A stretch of DNA of 64,000 nt, taken from Fodinibius sp050117475. Its GTDB lineage: Bacteria; Bacteroidota; Rhodothermia; Balneolales; Balneolaceae. The position numbers and the translations under genes were made by a program. Shown in pieces: positions 43,431-52,797 of this stretch. The stretch spans positions 3,865 through 67,864 of the forward strand of contig JASFMR010000003.1 in the NCBI GenBank assembly GCA_050117475.1, given 5' to 3'. The notes under the pieces are model-generated. The model was not told the origin of the DNA. It saw only the letters and a list, made by a program, of their open reading frames with translations, and made no database searches. Within the stretch, counting starts at the first letter, position 1; each line of letters begins with the position of its first letter.

Positions 43431-45878
43431 TCACTGCTGCTGAATACTGTCAACAGGATTTACTAGCGCTGCCCGTATCGATTGGTAACTTACGGTCAGC
43501 AGGCAAATGGCAAGACTTAAAATTGCCACCCCCATATATACAGCTACAAGGTTCCACCCCAGAGCTATGCGATACGGAAAGCCTTCCAGCCAATCAGCTG
43601 CGAGGAAATAAATGCCGGGCCAGGCAATCAAATTGGAAAGCAACACCAGTTTCAGATACTCTTTGGATAAAAGCCCGACAATGCCGGGTACCGTAGCTCC
43701 CAGTGTTTTTCGAATCCCAATTTCCTTGGTTCGCAGCGAAGAAGTGAATGAAGCCAATCCAAACAACCCGAGACAAGCAACAAATACACATAGGATGGCA
43801 AACAAACCGGCAATCTGGCTCATTCTGGCTTCAGACTTGTACGTTTTTTGCAATTGCTGATCTTGAAAAAAGTACGTAAATGGATCAATATGATTAACCC
43901 TCTTCCAGACTTTCTTCAAATCCGCCAAGCCGGCCTGTATGCCATTTGGAGCTAATCGAACAACGGCATAATTAATGTTTCTGACGATGGGCTTCTCTCC
44001 CTGAACCAAATGAATCACCAGTGGGTCTACCGGCTTTTTGATAGAAGTATAATTAAAATCAGCAACGACCCCAATAACCTGAAAAGGTTTACGATCCCCG
44101 TTCGACTTTGTGTAGTAAAAGGTTTTCCCAAGCGCATCTCTCGGGTTTTGGATGTTAATCTGCTTGAGCATAGAGCGATTAATAATGATTGAATGATCCG
44201 GGTCCGCAGGATGATCAGGTGAAAAGGAGCGGCCTGCTAAAAGATCGATATTATAGGTATCCAAAAAATCATAAGTGACATCCAGAAACATATTGGTTGG
44301 AGGAGCATCAGCCATATTGGCCGCCGCATATTTTGAATAAAACTGTTTTTCCGAACCAAGGATTTTACTTACGCCTGTTACATTTAAGATGCTGGAACTA
44401 GCCAAGGCCTGTTTTTTAAATTTTTGAAAATCCCAGGCAATAAGCGTCTGGGTGATAGGCATAGCCACAATCCGTTCTTTGTCAAAACCCATCTCTTTAT
44501 CCTGCATATAATGGAGCTGTAGGTACACAATAACCGTACCGGTGATCAAAATAACGGACAATACAAATTGAAAAATGACCAAACCCTTTCTAAACAATTC
44601 CCCGCCTCCTTTTATGCTCGTGGTCCCCTGCATAATGGCCGTAGGATTAAAGCCGGAAAGGTAAAGGGCGGGATATAATCCAGAACAGAAGACCACCAGG
44701 ACAAAAAGACCTAGAAAAGACATAGATTTCGTCCAACTCCCCAAAAAATTAAACGATAGCTGCTTCCCGACAAAATCACTAAACAGCGGCAACGATAAAT
44801 ATACGATAAAGACGGCAACGACAAATCCCAGGAACGTCATCAAAAATGATTCGCCAATAAATTGCCCAAAAAGATGACTGCGTTCGGCACCAAGTACTTT
44901 CCTCATACCAACCTCACGGGCGCGCTCAGTAGAACGGGCCGTACTAAGGTTCATGAAGTTGATGCATGCGATCAACAAAATTAGTACGGCTACCGCAGAA
45001 AATAGATAAATATTAAAAATTGAGTTATTGGGCTCCATCTCCTGATCGAGATGGGAATAAAGGTGGATATCGGTTATATGCTGCAACCCCAGTGAAATTT
45101 CTTCCCCGTCGGCCCTACCGGTGTAGTTCTTCTTCACAAAAGCAGGGAGTTGTTGTTGAAGCTTTTGAGCAGAAACACCTTCCTTTAACAGTACATAGGT
45201 CCAACAAGGATTCCAATACCAGCTTTTTAAAAAGGCATCGGTATGATATAGTTTTACGAGACTGCTAAACGAGACGAGCATATCAATTTTCATGTGGGAA
45301 GTCGAAGGTAAAGACTTCATCACCCCAGTAACGGTAAAGTCGGCCGATCCTTTGAAATTCAACAATTTACCTATGGGATTCTCATCTCCAAAAAATCTAT
45401 GGGCCTGCTCTTCTGTAATGACAGCCGACATTGGTTCGTCCAGGACATTCTCGGGATTGCCCCGGACCAATGTGGCGGTAAAAACATCAAAAAACGTAGA
45501 ATCAACTACATAAAAATGATGTACACGGAATGCCTCATCCGTTTCGCTTTTGACAATCGTTCTAACATCTTCCTGCATATCAAAAAAGCGAACGGTTTTA
45601 TCGATAAGCCCCGGGAAATCATTTTTCAATGCCGGGGCGACCGGAAAAGGTGTAGAGGCTCCGTTTTCCTGGTCTGTAGGCGTTACTGTTTTCTGAGTAA
45701 CCCGATATATCCTGTCTGATTTGTCATGAAATCTATCGTAACTAATTTCATGGTAAACATAAATTGCGATTAACAAACAACAAGCTACACCTATTGCCAG
45801 GCCTAAAATATTTATAAATGTAAAACCCCGGCGCTTGTTGAGGTTTCGCAAGGCCACCTTAATATAGTTCCAAAGCAT
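43431..45878 (-). CDS. MacB/FtsX-type permease, no linked ATPase
   Basis: 815 residues. Begins LWNYIKVALRNLNKRRGFTF, with no prefix domain, then the standard two-half MacB-like layout of eight membrane helices and two large extracytoplasmic domains. Coupling signatures are ERAREVGMRKVLGA and LRTKEIGIRKTLGA. The tail NPVDSIQQQ deviates from the usual ending in LR.E. It has its own 135-bp upstream gap. It is transcribed in the same direction as the permeases at 46422 and 48888 but not overlapping them. Confidence 0.92.
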   Translation of the reverse strand: MLWNYIKVALRNLNKRRGFTFINILGLAIGVACCLLIAIYVYHEISYDRFHDKSDRIYRVTQKTVTPTDQENGASTPFPVAPALKNDFPGLIDKTVRFFDMQEDVRTIVKSETDEAFRVHHFYVVDSTFFDVFTATLVRGNPENVLDEPMSAVITEEQAHRFFGDENPIGKLLNFKGSADFTVTGVMKSLPSTSHMKIDMLVSFSSLVKLYHTDAFLKSWYWNPCWTYVLLKEGVSAQKLQQQLPAFVKKNYTGRADGEEISLGLQHITDIHLYSHLDQEMEPNNSIFNIYLFSAVAVLILLIACINFMNLSTARSTERAREVGMRKVLGAERSHLFGQFIGESFLMTFLGFVVAVFIVYLSLPLFSDFVGKQLSFNFLGSWTKSMSFLGLFVLVVFCSGLYPALYLSGFNPTAIMQGTTSIKGGGELFRKGLVIFQFVLSVILITGTVIVYLQLHYMQDKEMGFDKERIVAMPITQTLIAWDFQKFKKQALASSSILNVTGVSKILGSEKQFYSKYAAANMADAPPTNMFLDVTYDFLDTYNIDLLAGRSFSPDHPADPDHSIIINRSMLKQINIQNPRDALGKTFYYTKSNGDRKPFQVIGVVADFNYTSIKKPVDPLVIHLVQGEKPIVRNINYAVVRLAPNGIQAGLADLKKVWKRVNHIDPFTYFFQDQQLQKTYKSEARMSQIAGLFAILCVFVACLGLFGLASFTSSLRTKEIGIRKTLGATVPGIVGLLSKEYLKLVLLSNLIAWPGIYFLAADWLEGFPYRIALGWNLVAVYMGVAILSLAICLLTVSYQSIRAALVNPVDSIQQQ

Positions 45879-46013
45879 AAATACCCTTTACTTATAAACA
45901 CACTTTCACCCCTGAAGTGTGCTGATTCTCTATGACTAGATATAAGAGTAGGCTATGATACTGATGTTACAATTTCAAGTACTTTATTAGAACAATCTAA
46001 TATTCCAAAATAT

Positions 46014-46313
46014 CTAGTCGCTGGCAGCGACCTTTTTTTTGAAGGTAACCGGAATTTTTCCTTCAAAGGGAGCCCCGATGTGATAGAGCATCCAATCCCT
46101 GTCATAATGCTCTATCCGATCTCTGAGCTGTGCTACCAAGTCTTCTGAACTTCCGTCATGAAAATCCCAATCGAATCGCTCAACACGAAACTTTAAATGG
46201 CGGCGTTCGCCATTCACTACTACGTCAAGATTAGCCAGCTTTTCGACATTTGGGATAGTCAGTTGTACACGTATGTTTTGCATAAGCATCTCGGATTTCA
46301 GTTTTTCAGGCAT
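46014..46313 (-). CDS. small protein of unknown function
   Basis: Up to 99 residues; the true start may be the ATG at 46283 (89 residues, MQNIRVQLTIPNVEK), which is preceded by GAGATGCTT. No family recognised. It is a soluble-looking alpha/beta protein with alternating strands (VQLTIPN, HLKFRVERFDWDFHDG) and a helix (SEDLVAQLRDRIEHYDRDW). Codon structure and lack of an overlapping gene favour it being real. It sits between two permeases on the same strand. A shared transcript is possible but unproven. Confidence 0.55.
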   Translation of the reverse strand: MPEKLKSEMLMQNIRVQLTIPNVEKLANLDVVVNGERRHLKFRVERFDWDFHDGSSEDLVAQLRDRIEHYDRDWMLYHIGAPFEGKIPVTFKKKVAASD

Positions 46314-46318
46314 CAGTG

Positions 46319-46372
46319 GCCAGCCTGCTATCCAATAGGCTGATTAGCTGACAACTGACAGCTTTGTTAATC
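46319..46372. repeat. intergenic repeat of AGCTGACAGC type
   Basis: A stretch of imperfect repeats with a small hairpin (AGCCT ... AGGCT) and direct copies of CTGACA (GCTGACAACTGACAGC), upstream of the small unknown gene and after the permease at 46422. It shares its vocabulary with the repeats at 48826 and 60547. Confidence 0.5.
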
Positions 46373-46421
46373 ATACAGTTCCCATGTTGTCTCCCTCGAC
46401 AGTGACCTGGGCTTATTCTTT

Positions 46422-48809
46422 TCACTCCGTTCGAAGCGACTTTGCCGGGTTCATCCGTGCAGCCCTTATCGACTTATAACTCATCGTCAAACAGGCAATA
46501 CCTATGGCAAGAAAACCGGATGCAAGGAATACTCCAATACCAATATCAGCCTGGTACGCAAAATTCTTCAGCCACTGTTGCATGAGCACCCACGAGGCCG
46601 GCCACGCAATAACATTGGCAATCAGTACCAGCAACAGGAACCGCTTCGAAACCAGGTATGTTATCTGTGGAATAGTCGCACCCAACACTTTTCTGATCCC
46701 TATCTCTTTTGTTCGGCGCTCAATGAAATAGCTGATCAATCCATATAGCCCTAAACAGGCTATTACAATAGTCAGAAATGTGAAGATGGTGACCAAACGG
46801 TAAAACCGCTGGTCGGTCTGGTAAAGACTTTGTAAGTGTTGATCCAAAAAGAAAAACTGAAATGGAAAATCCGGAACCACCGCTTTCCATGTCTTCTCCA
46901 GTGATGCCAGGGTGGCATCCATATTGCCGGGCCGCAGGCGTACAAACAAATTCTCCATGTTGCTGGGGGGGATGTACATTACAAGCGGCTGAATCTTTCG
47001 ATGCAGTGAGGCAAAGTTAAAATCCTTAACTACTCCAACCACTTCCCCCTCTTTGATATCTCCGATTCGTAACGTTCTACCAATCGGCTCCTTCCAACCG
47101 AACGCATCAACAGCAGATTCATTCAACACAATTCCTCTAGCAGAATCCGTAGAAAAAGATCGACTGAATGGCCGCCCTTTCAAAAATTTGACGCCCAAAG
47201 TTTCAAAATATCCGAATTGCACCCCATAAATACTCATGGGATAACCCTCTCTATCTTCAGTCTCTTTAGTATAAATGGGCACACTACCATTTCGCCCGTC
47301 CAGCAGTCCGCCTCCCATACCTGCACTTATTACTTGAGGATTTTGTTCAATCTGTTGCCGGATGGTTCGGTAGCGCCGGGTCAATTCACGGCCATCCATA
47401 TGAAGCACCAAGACCTGCTCGTCCCGGAACCCGAGGTCTCTGTTTTGAATAAACTGAATTTGTTGGCGGATAATAAAGCTTCCCGCTATTAACAGTATAG
47501 CTATAGCAAACTGGGCTACCACCAATGCTTTTCGAAAGGTAAAGCGGTTTTTTGAGGTTTCGGTTAGTCCCTTCAACACTCTGGCTGGACGGAAACGGGA
47601 CAATGCAATAGCGGGATAGATACCTGATAAGACTCCCACAACTAATGCCATCCCGAGAAAGGTGGGGATGATCACAAAATAGTCTGCAGGATGGATAGCA
47701 AGGGATACCCCCAACAATTTTGAAGCATACCCTGTCAAGGGTTCCGCAAAGAGCAGGGCGATTCCCACACTCAGCACCGACATAAGTATAGATTCTCCTA
47801 TAAATTGGCGGAACAAGCTGGCTCGGCTGGCCCCCAAGGATTTTCGAACACCTACTTCGCGCGATCGCCGAATGGATTGGGCTGTTGCTAAATTCATGAA
47901 ATTGAAACAGGCGATCAGCAGTAAAAAGACCGCAATGGCAATCATTCCGTAAATATAACTTTGGTTTCCAACCAGCAAATCCACACCTGCATTCTGTAAA
48001 TTAGGACTTAAATAAACGTCTTTAAGTGGCTGTAAATGCAACAACCGGTTACCCCCAATCTCTTCTCCCATGTGCTGAACCAGGAAACTCTTGAATTTTG
48101 CTTCCAACGCCTTCGGGTCGGTACCTTTTTTGAGTTGCACGTAGGTATAAAATGAAACCCAGCCCCAGTCGTCTAGTGTTACCGGGTAACCCATCGGAAC
48201 TTCAAAAGAATCAAAGCTGATGATACAATCAAACCTAAGGTGTGTTTTTTGGGTGATGGGTTTGAATACCCCAGTAACCGTCAATGTTTTGGTATTGTCT
48301 AACTCGATCGGCTTACCGATGGGATCCTCATCCCCAAAATATTTTTTAGCCATCTCATGGGTCAGGATCACCGAATTAATGTTATCCAGGGCATGCTGGG
48401 AATCCCCTTTTTCCAAAGGGAAGTCAAACATCGTTAAAAAGGTTGAATCGGCGTAAGCAACGTCATATTCATAAAACTGCCGGTCCTTATATTGTAGCAC
48501 GTTGCTATCAACAAAACGAAAGCGAACGCCCTTCTCCACCTCAGGGAATGCCGCAACTATAGCCGGCCCCATAGGGGGAGAGGTGGTTGCAAAATACCGC
48601 GCAGCGGGGCGATTGATTTCCTCGAGTGTTAGCCGATAGATCTGATCAGCATGTTCATGATATCGATCATATGTAAGCTCCTGTCTGACATAAAGGAAGA
48701 TAATAATACAACACAGCAAAGCCGTTGAAAGCCCCAGGATATTGATGGCAGTGTTTCCTTTGTTCCGCACCAGGTTACGAAATGCTATTTTTATATAATT
48801 TTTAATCAT
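46422..48809 (-). CDS. MacB/FtsX-type permease, no linked ATPase
   Basis: 795 residues. The N-terminus IKNYIKIAFRNLVRNKGNTAINILG is the usual lead-in and no prefix domain is present. Coupling signatures are RRSREVGVRKSLGA in the first half and RRTKEIGIRKVLGA in the second. The tail is NPAKSLRTE. Eight hydrophobic segments and two extracytoplasmic MacB domains are seen. It is separated from the upstream permease gene (48888-51245) by a 78-bp gap with an inverted repeat, so each may be transcribed on its own. Confidence 0.92.
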   Translation of the reverse strand: MIKNYIKIAFRNLVRNKGNTAINILGLSTALLCCIIIFLYVRQELTYDRYHEHADQIYRLTLEEINRPAARYFATTSPPMGPAIVAAFPEVEKGVRFRFVDSNVLQYKDRQFYEYDVAYADSTFLTMFDFPLEKGDSQHALDNINSVILTHEMAKKYFGDEDPIGKPIELDNTKTLTVTGVFKPITQKTHLRFDCIISFDSFEVPMGYPVTLDDWGWVSFYTYVQLKKGTDPKALEAKFKSFLVQHMGEEIGGNRLLHLQPLKDVYLSPNLQNAGVDLLVGNQSYIYGMIAIAVFLLLIACFNFMNLATAQSIRRSREVGVRKSLGASRASLFRQFIGESILMSVLSVGIALLFAEPLTGYASKLLGVSLAIHPADYFVIIPTFLGMALVVGVLSGIYPAIALSRFRPARVLKGLTETSKNRFTFRKALVVAQFAIAILLIAGSFIIRQQIQFIQNRDLGFRDEQVLVLHMDGRELTRRYRTIRQQIEQNPQVISAGMGGGLLDGRNGSVPIYTKETEDREGYPMSIYGVQFGYFETLGVKFLKGRPFSRSFSTDSARGIVLNESAVDAFGWKEPIGRTLRIGDIKEGEVVGVVKDFNFASLHRKIQPLVMYIPPSNMENLFVRLRPGNMDATLASLEKTWKAVVPDFPFQFFFLDQHLQSLYQTDQRFYRLVTIFTFLTIVIACLGLYGLISYFIERRTKEIGIRKVLGATIPQITYLVSKRFLLLVLIANVIAWPASWVLMQQWLKNFAYQADIGIGVFLASGFLAIGIACLTMSYKSIRAARMNPAKSLRTE

Positions 48810-48825
48810 AAGCGACAGGATTCAA

Positions 48826-48880
48826 CGATCAGCTTTCAGCTTGCTATCAGCTATTCCACTGATAGCTGATGGCTGACAGC
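48826..48880. repeat. intergenic inverted repeat of AGCTGATAGC type
   Basis: CTATCAG and CTGATAG form an inner stem, and ATCAGCTTTCAGC pairs imperfectly with GCTGACAGCTTTT outside. It lies between two permease genes of the same strand, after the stop of the one at 48888-51245 transcribed first. Confidence 0.65.
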
Positions 48881-48887
48881 TTTTTAG

Positions 48888-51245
48888 TCATTCATTCCTC
48901 AAACTTTTAACCGGGTTCATCAATGCTGTTTTCAGGGACTGCCAACTCACCGTCAGCCACGCAATGATAAGTCCTCCCGCACAGGCATCTATGAACACCC
49001 ACGGTGTGATATCAATCTTATATGCAAAATTATTCAACCAGTGACGCATGATAATAAATGCAATCGGCACCGCCACGATCATTGCTCCGGCTACCGGCTC
49101 AGTAAAATCTTTAGTCAAACGCACAATGACGTTGGATACCGTAGCACCCAGCACTTTTCGGATTCCGATTTCTTTGGTCCGCAGCTCGCACAGGTAGGCC
49201 GATAATCCATACAACCCAAGACAAGAAATAATGATCGCCAGGATTGAAAATAACAGCACGACCTTTGCAAGTGCATTATCCCTGGAACGCATGTCCGCAT
49301 AATTTTGATCCAGAAAATGATAATCCATAGGCTGCCCGGGACTATAGCTCTTCCAGAGATCCCGAACCTGCACAAGCAATCCCGATAGACTTGCCGTATT
49401 CATTCGAACGGCCAACTTTCGATGGGTTGATTTATCCAATGTAATGGCAACAGGCTCAATAGCATGCCTAAAGTTCTGAAAATTGAAGTCAGATACTACC
49501 CCAATGACCCGTTCGTGATCGTTCAACAGCGCCCCAATGGGCTTACTGAGTTCCAGTTTCTTGACCGCAGCCTGGTTTAAGATCACACTGGCCGTATCAC
49601 TTGCAATATCCTTAGAAAAATCACGGCCTTGTAGCAACTGAAACCCCATCGTCTTAATGAAATCATAATCGCCCTGAAATGACTGAATCGGAATACCGTC
49701 TTTCATACCTGGCGTCTTGAATGTATTTATCCAGACCCCATTTCCGGCCGGGATCCGCACATTATAGCTTGCCGATTTAACGCCGCTCAATTGCAGCAAC
49801 TGATGCTTGAATGTATCGGCCTGATCTCCCATTCTCCCCGGATTTGAAATTACCAACACATCCCGAGTATTTAATCCCAGATCTTTGGTACGCATAAATT
49901 CAAGTTGCTGATAGACCAACCCGGTACACGCCAACAAGCAAATAGCAATCGTAAACTGCAATACCACCAGAGCATTGCGAAATCCCCCGGTCCGAGCCAT
50001 TGAAATTCTTCCTTTCAGCACCTCCGTCGGACGGAATGAAGAAAGGTAGAATGCAGGGTAAATTCCGGCCAATATGCCAATCAATATGGTTCCTCCTGAA
50101 ATAACCATTATCTGTGATGTACTCTCCCAAATGGAGTGAAGAAGTTCAACGCCCGTAAACTTTTCGAAAGTAGCAAGAAACAGTTCAGATAATCCAAAAG
50201 AAATTAATAATGCAATAAGGCCCGTGATCACAGACTCGGCCAGAAATTGTCCTACTAAGGAGAAACGCCGACTGCCCAGCGATTTTCGGACCCCCACTTC
50301 TTTTGCTCGATTCGAAGCCCGGGCCGTTGTGATGTTGATAAAATTAACCGCTGCAATCAGAAGGATAAAAAGCGAAACAATGCCAAAGATAAATACGTTG
50401 GTCTCATTTCCACCTGTGTTGAGATCGAATCGCAACTTCGACTTCAGGTAGATATCAGTAATAGGCATAGGGATAAAATGATAGGCGGCATCGGTCTTGA
50501 TCCATTCATCATAAGGTTGTTTCTGTCCCAGCGTAGGATAAATCTTACTCTTAACCAACTGGTTTAATCGGTGCTGAAATTCAGCTTGTGTGACTCCCTT
50601 TCGTAATAAGACGTAATTGTAATATCGCGCTGAGAGCCAGTTAGTCTGATATGCAGGTACAAAGTGAAAAAACAATTCTGCGGAAATATGCGAATTACCC
50701 GTTTTCTTGATCACTCCGGTAACGGTATAAGCTTTTTTATCATCGCCCAATTTTATGGTTTGTCCCATAGCTTGCCCGTAGGGAAAATATTTTTTAGCAA
50801 TCTTTTGCGTTAGCACTACGGTGTTCGGGCTATCGAGCGCGGTCTTGGAATTTCCAGCCACAAATGAATACGAAAAGAGATCAAAAAAAGTAGAGTCAGC
50901 AAAGAATATATTTGGCTCCTTAAATGTTTCAGAACCCACATAAACAGCTTCCGGCCCTACCCTTGAAAGGCTGGCAGCTAGTTGTACCTCAGGCATTTCA
51001 TGAGCCGTCTCATTAAATTGTTCGGGGCCCGGGGCCATATCCCCTATATCCATAAACGAAACCCCGACACGATAAATACGATCGGCATGGTCAAACTGCC
51101 GGTCGTAACTGCTCTCGCGATGTACCCAAAGCCCAATTACGATGGCACTAGCCAAACCGATCGCCAGTCCCAGGATATTAATAACCGAATAGACGGGATT
51201 TCTTCGGATATTACGGAATGCTATTTTGATAAAATTTTTCAGCAT
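48888..51245 (-). CDS. MacB/FtsX-type permease, no linked ATPase
   Basis: 785 residues, the shortest of the seven. It begins LKNFIKIAFRNIRRNPVYSVINILG without a prefix domain. Coupling signatures are NRAKEVGVRKSLGS and LRTKEIGIRKVLGA, and the tail is NPVKSLRNE. The eight-helix, two-domain layout is complete and there are no frame breaks. An inverted repeat (CGATTATTGG ... CAATAATCG) lies in the gap upstream at 51258-51338. Confidence 0.92.
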   Translation of the reverse strand: MLKNFIKIAFRNIRRNPVYSVINILGLAIGLASAIVIGLWVHRESSYDRQFDHADRIYRVGVSFMDIGDMAPGPEQFNETAHEMPEVQLAASLSRVGPEAVYVGSETFKEPNIFFADSTFFDLFSYSFVAGNSKTALDSPNTVVLTQKIAKKYFPYGQAMGQTIKLGDDKKAYTVTGVIKKTGNSHISAELFFHFVPAYQTNWLSARYYNYVLLRKGVTQAEFQHRLNQLVKSKIYPTLGQKQPYDEWIKTDAAYHFIPMPITDIYLKSKLRFDLNTGGNETNVFIFGIVSLFILLIAAVNFINITTARASNRAKEVGVRKSLGSRRFSLVGQFLAESVITGLIALLISFGLSELFLATFEKFTGVELLHSIWESTSQIMVISGGTILIGILAGIYPAFYLSSFRPTEVLKGRISMARTGGFRNALVVLQFTIAICLLACTGLVYQQLEFMRTKDLGLNTRDVLVISNPGRMGDQADTFKHQLLQLSGVKSASYNVRIPAGNGVWINTFKTPGMKDGIPIQSFQGDYDFIKTMGFQLLQGRDFSKDIASDTASVILNQAAVKKLELSKPIGALLNDHERVIGVVSDFNFQNFRHAIEPVAITLDKSTHRKLAVRMNTASLSGLLVQVRDLWKSYSPGQPMDYHFLDQNYADMRSRDNALAKVVLLFSILAIIISCLGLYGLSAYLCELRTKEIGIRKVLGATVSNVIVRLTKDFTEPVAGAMIVAVPIAFIIMRHWLNNFAYKIDITPWVFIDACAGGLIIAWLTVSWQSLKTALMNPVKSLRNE

Positions 51246-51257
51246 TACTGCAGGACC

Positions 51258-51338
51258 GATTATTGGTTAATTGTTATTGATCAATCGGAACCTCACCAAA
51301 TTGAATAACTGCTATCTAATTAACAATGCCCAATAATC
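51258..51338. repeat. inverted repeat upstream of permease gene
   Basis: CGATTATTGGTTAATTGTTA at 51258-51277 pairs imperfectly with TAACAATGCCCAATAATCG at about 51320-51338. The 81-bp element separates the LamG-like gene from the permease downstream of it on the minus strand. Confidence 0.6.
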
Positions 51339-51438
51339 GTACCAATCCGGAAAAACCAATTCAGAGCCTATGGTGGGGCATCAGCTAAGTCGAGCTGTTC
51401 GAATTACTACATCTGTTGTACGAAAACGAACAACGAAG

Positions 51439-52548
51439 CTATTCAATTAACTCAATGCCTTCCCGATTTTTTAACTGTACCATAATGCCCCAACCTCCGA
51501 ATGTTTCTGAAACTGCAAACAAGATCTCATTCTCACCTTCTTCTAAGGGGAGGTAAAGATCGTCAAACAAACCGATTGTTCCCAAATAGCGAAAATCACG
51601 GGACGCATAGGTGTTGTCGCCGGCATATAAAGGTCTACCATTCACAAATACTCGCACCCTATCACTATAACCGAATGAGATCCTTTTTAGCTGCTGGGAC
51701 TCAGAACGAATTTTCAGGCGAGCCAAAACAGTGTTTGTATCTTCAGCAACTTTGTAAAGACGGGAAAGATTAGTAATACCAGTAGGCTCACTGCCGAGAA
51801 TTTGCCATTTAAACGAAGCGGTGTTTATCTTCAATGAACCGTCGACCTCATCTTCCGAGATCGGTTTTGAGATCTCCCATCTCTTTACCATACCATCAGG
51901 TATTTCACGTTTAACCATAGGGATACGGTTAAAGGGGGCGTTGTCTAACGACTGGTATTGAAAGTTTGCAAAATAAACCGGCGTCATTGATGTATGCAGG
52001 CCCATTCCCCCGGATACCGGCTTACGCTTTAGTTCGGGAACTTCTATGGCCGGCTTATTCATATCATCGATATAGATCTTTGCCTGACCTTCCCATGAGA
52101 CAATTCGAACATGAATCCAATGGTGTGGCGGGTAGTCGATCGGTGCGGCGTATCCATCCCCATAGTAAAGCTGCCAGCCGGTTATACCATTAAAAACTGG
52201 GGTATATTGGTTGGCATCCGGCTTCCCGGATTGATGGGGCCGTACATAAAAATATTCGAAATTATTTGAATCTACTCTTCTCCAGCTTACTCCCGTAAAG
52301 CCTCGCTCTCCGGAAAAGGCAATATCAAATTCAATGATCCCGTTCTTCAATTCCGGCCCATCTAATATTGCGTTACCGTTATGCAGGTATAAGGCATCCT
52401 TACCCTGGTATTTGAGCAACTGGTGAGCATCACTGTTTATCGTCCACATTTTGCTGTCAAATGGCACGCTTGTTTGGGCGGATATTGCCTCTGCCTTTAA
52501 AAGTAATAGGAAAAAAGCTGAAAGTATCAGGTAAGAAATTTTTTGCAT
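51439..52548 (-). CDS. secreted LamG/concanavalin-like protein
   Basis: 369 residues from the ATG at 52548; this start is preferred to the ATG at 52554 because AGGAG lies 7 bases before it. A cleavable signal ending AISAQ is followed by a lectin-like jelly roll (about 45-200; IIEFDIAFSG, FTGVSWRRVD and YIDDMNKPAIEV). The second beta-rich domain (about 210-369) contains RVRVFVNGRPLYAG and EEGENEILFAVSETFGGWG. I see no catalytic motif, so carbohydrate or polymer binding is more likely than hydrolysis. It is divergent from the membrane regulator at 52798 and shares its control region, so it is the best candidate target. Confidence 0.72.
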   Translation of the reverse strand: MQKISYLILSAFFLLLLKAEAISAQTSVPFDSKMWTINSDAHQLLKYQGKDALYLHNGNAILDGPELKNGIIEFDIAFSGERGFTGVSWRRVDSNNFEYFYVRPHQSGKPDANQYTPVFNGITGWQLYYGDGYAAPIDYPPHHWIHVRIVSWEGQAKIYIDDMNKPAIEVPELKRKPVSGGMGLHTSMTPVYFANFQYQSLDNAPFNRIPMVKREIPDGMVKRWEISKPISEDEVDGSLKINTASFKWQILGSEPTGITNLSRLYKVAEDTNTVLARLKIRSESQQLKRISFGYSDRVRVFVNGRPLYAGDNTYASRDFRYLGTIGLFDDLYLPLEEGENEILFAVSETFGGWGIMVQLKNREGIELIE

Positions 52549-52616
52549 GTTCATGCTCCTTTTAAAATTGGATTTGAAATCTAACTTACGGTAAGATTAT
52601 CCAGCACTTTAAAAGT

Positions 52617-52654
52617 TGCCTGATTTAAGCTTAGATCTGCCTGATTTAAGCTTA
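52617..52654. promoter_or_regulatory. two 17-bp direct repeats, 21-bp period, candidate regulator sites
   Basis: TGCCTGATTTAAGCTTA occurs at 52617-52633 and 52638-52654. The 21-bp period is two DNA turns, the usual arrangement for OmpR/CadC-type winged-helix proteins binding in tandem on one face. The repeats lie in the 249-bp divergent gap between the LamG-like gene and the CadC-like regulator. The palindrome CTTACGGTAAG at 52585-52595 is also in this gap. Confidence 0.6.
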
Positions 52655-52797
52655 TGAAAACCTAAAAAGAGCATAGTTTTACAACTTGCTTATATCCAAG
52701 CAAACACTGTTTTTAAAAAGGTTGGCTGTTCCTTCAATAGGGGCAAGAAATTTTATCAGGAGTTCGTTAAACAGGCAACCTAAACTAAAAAACCGGG

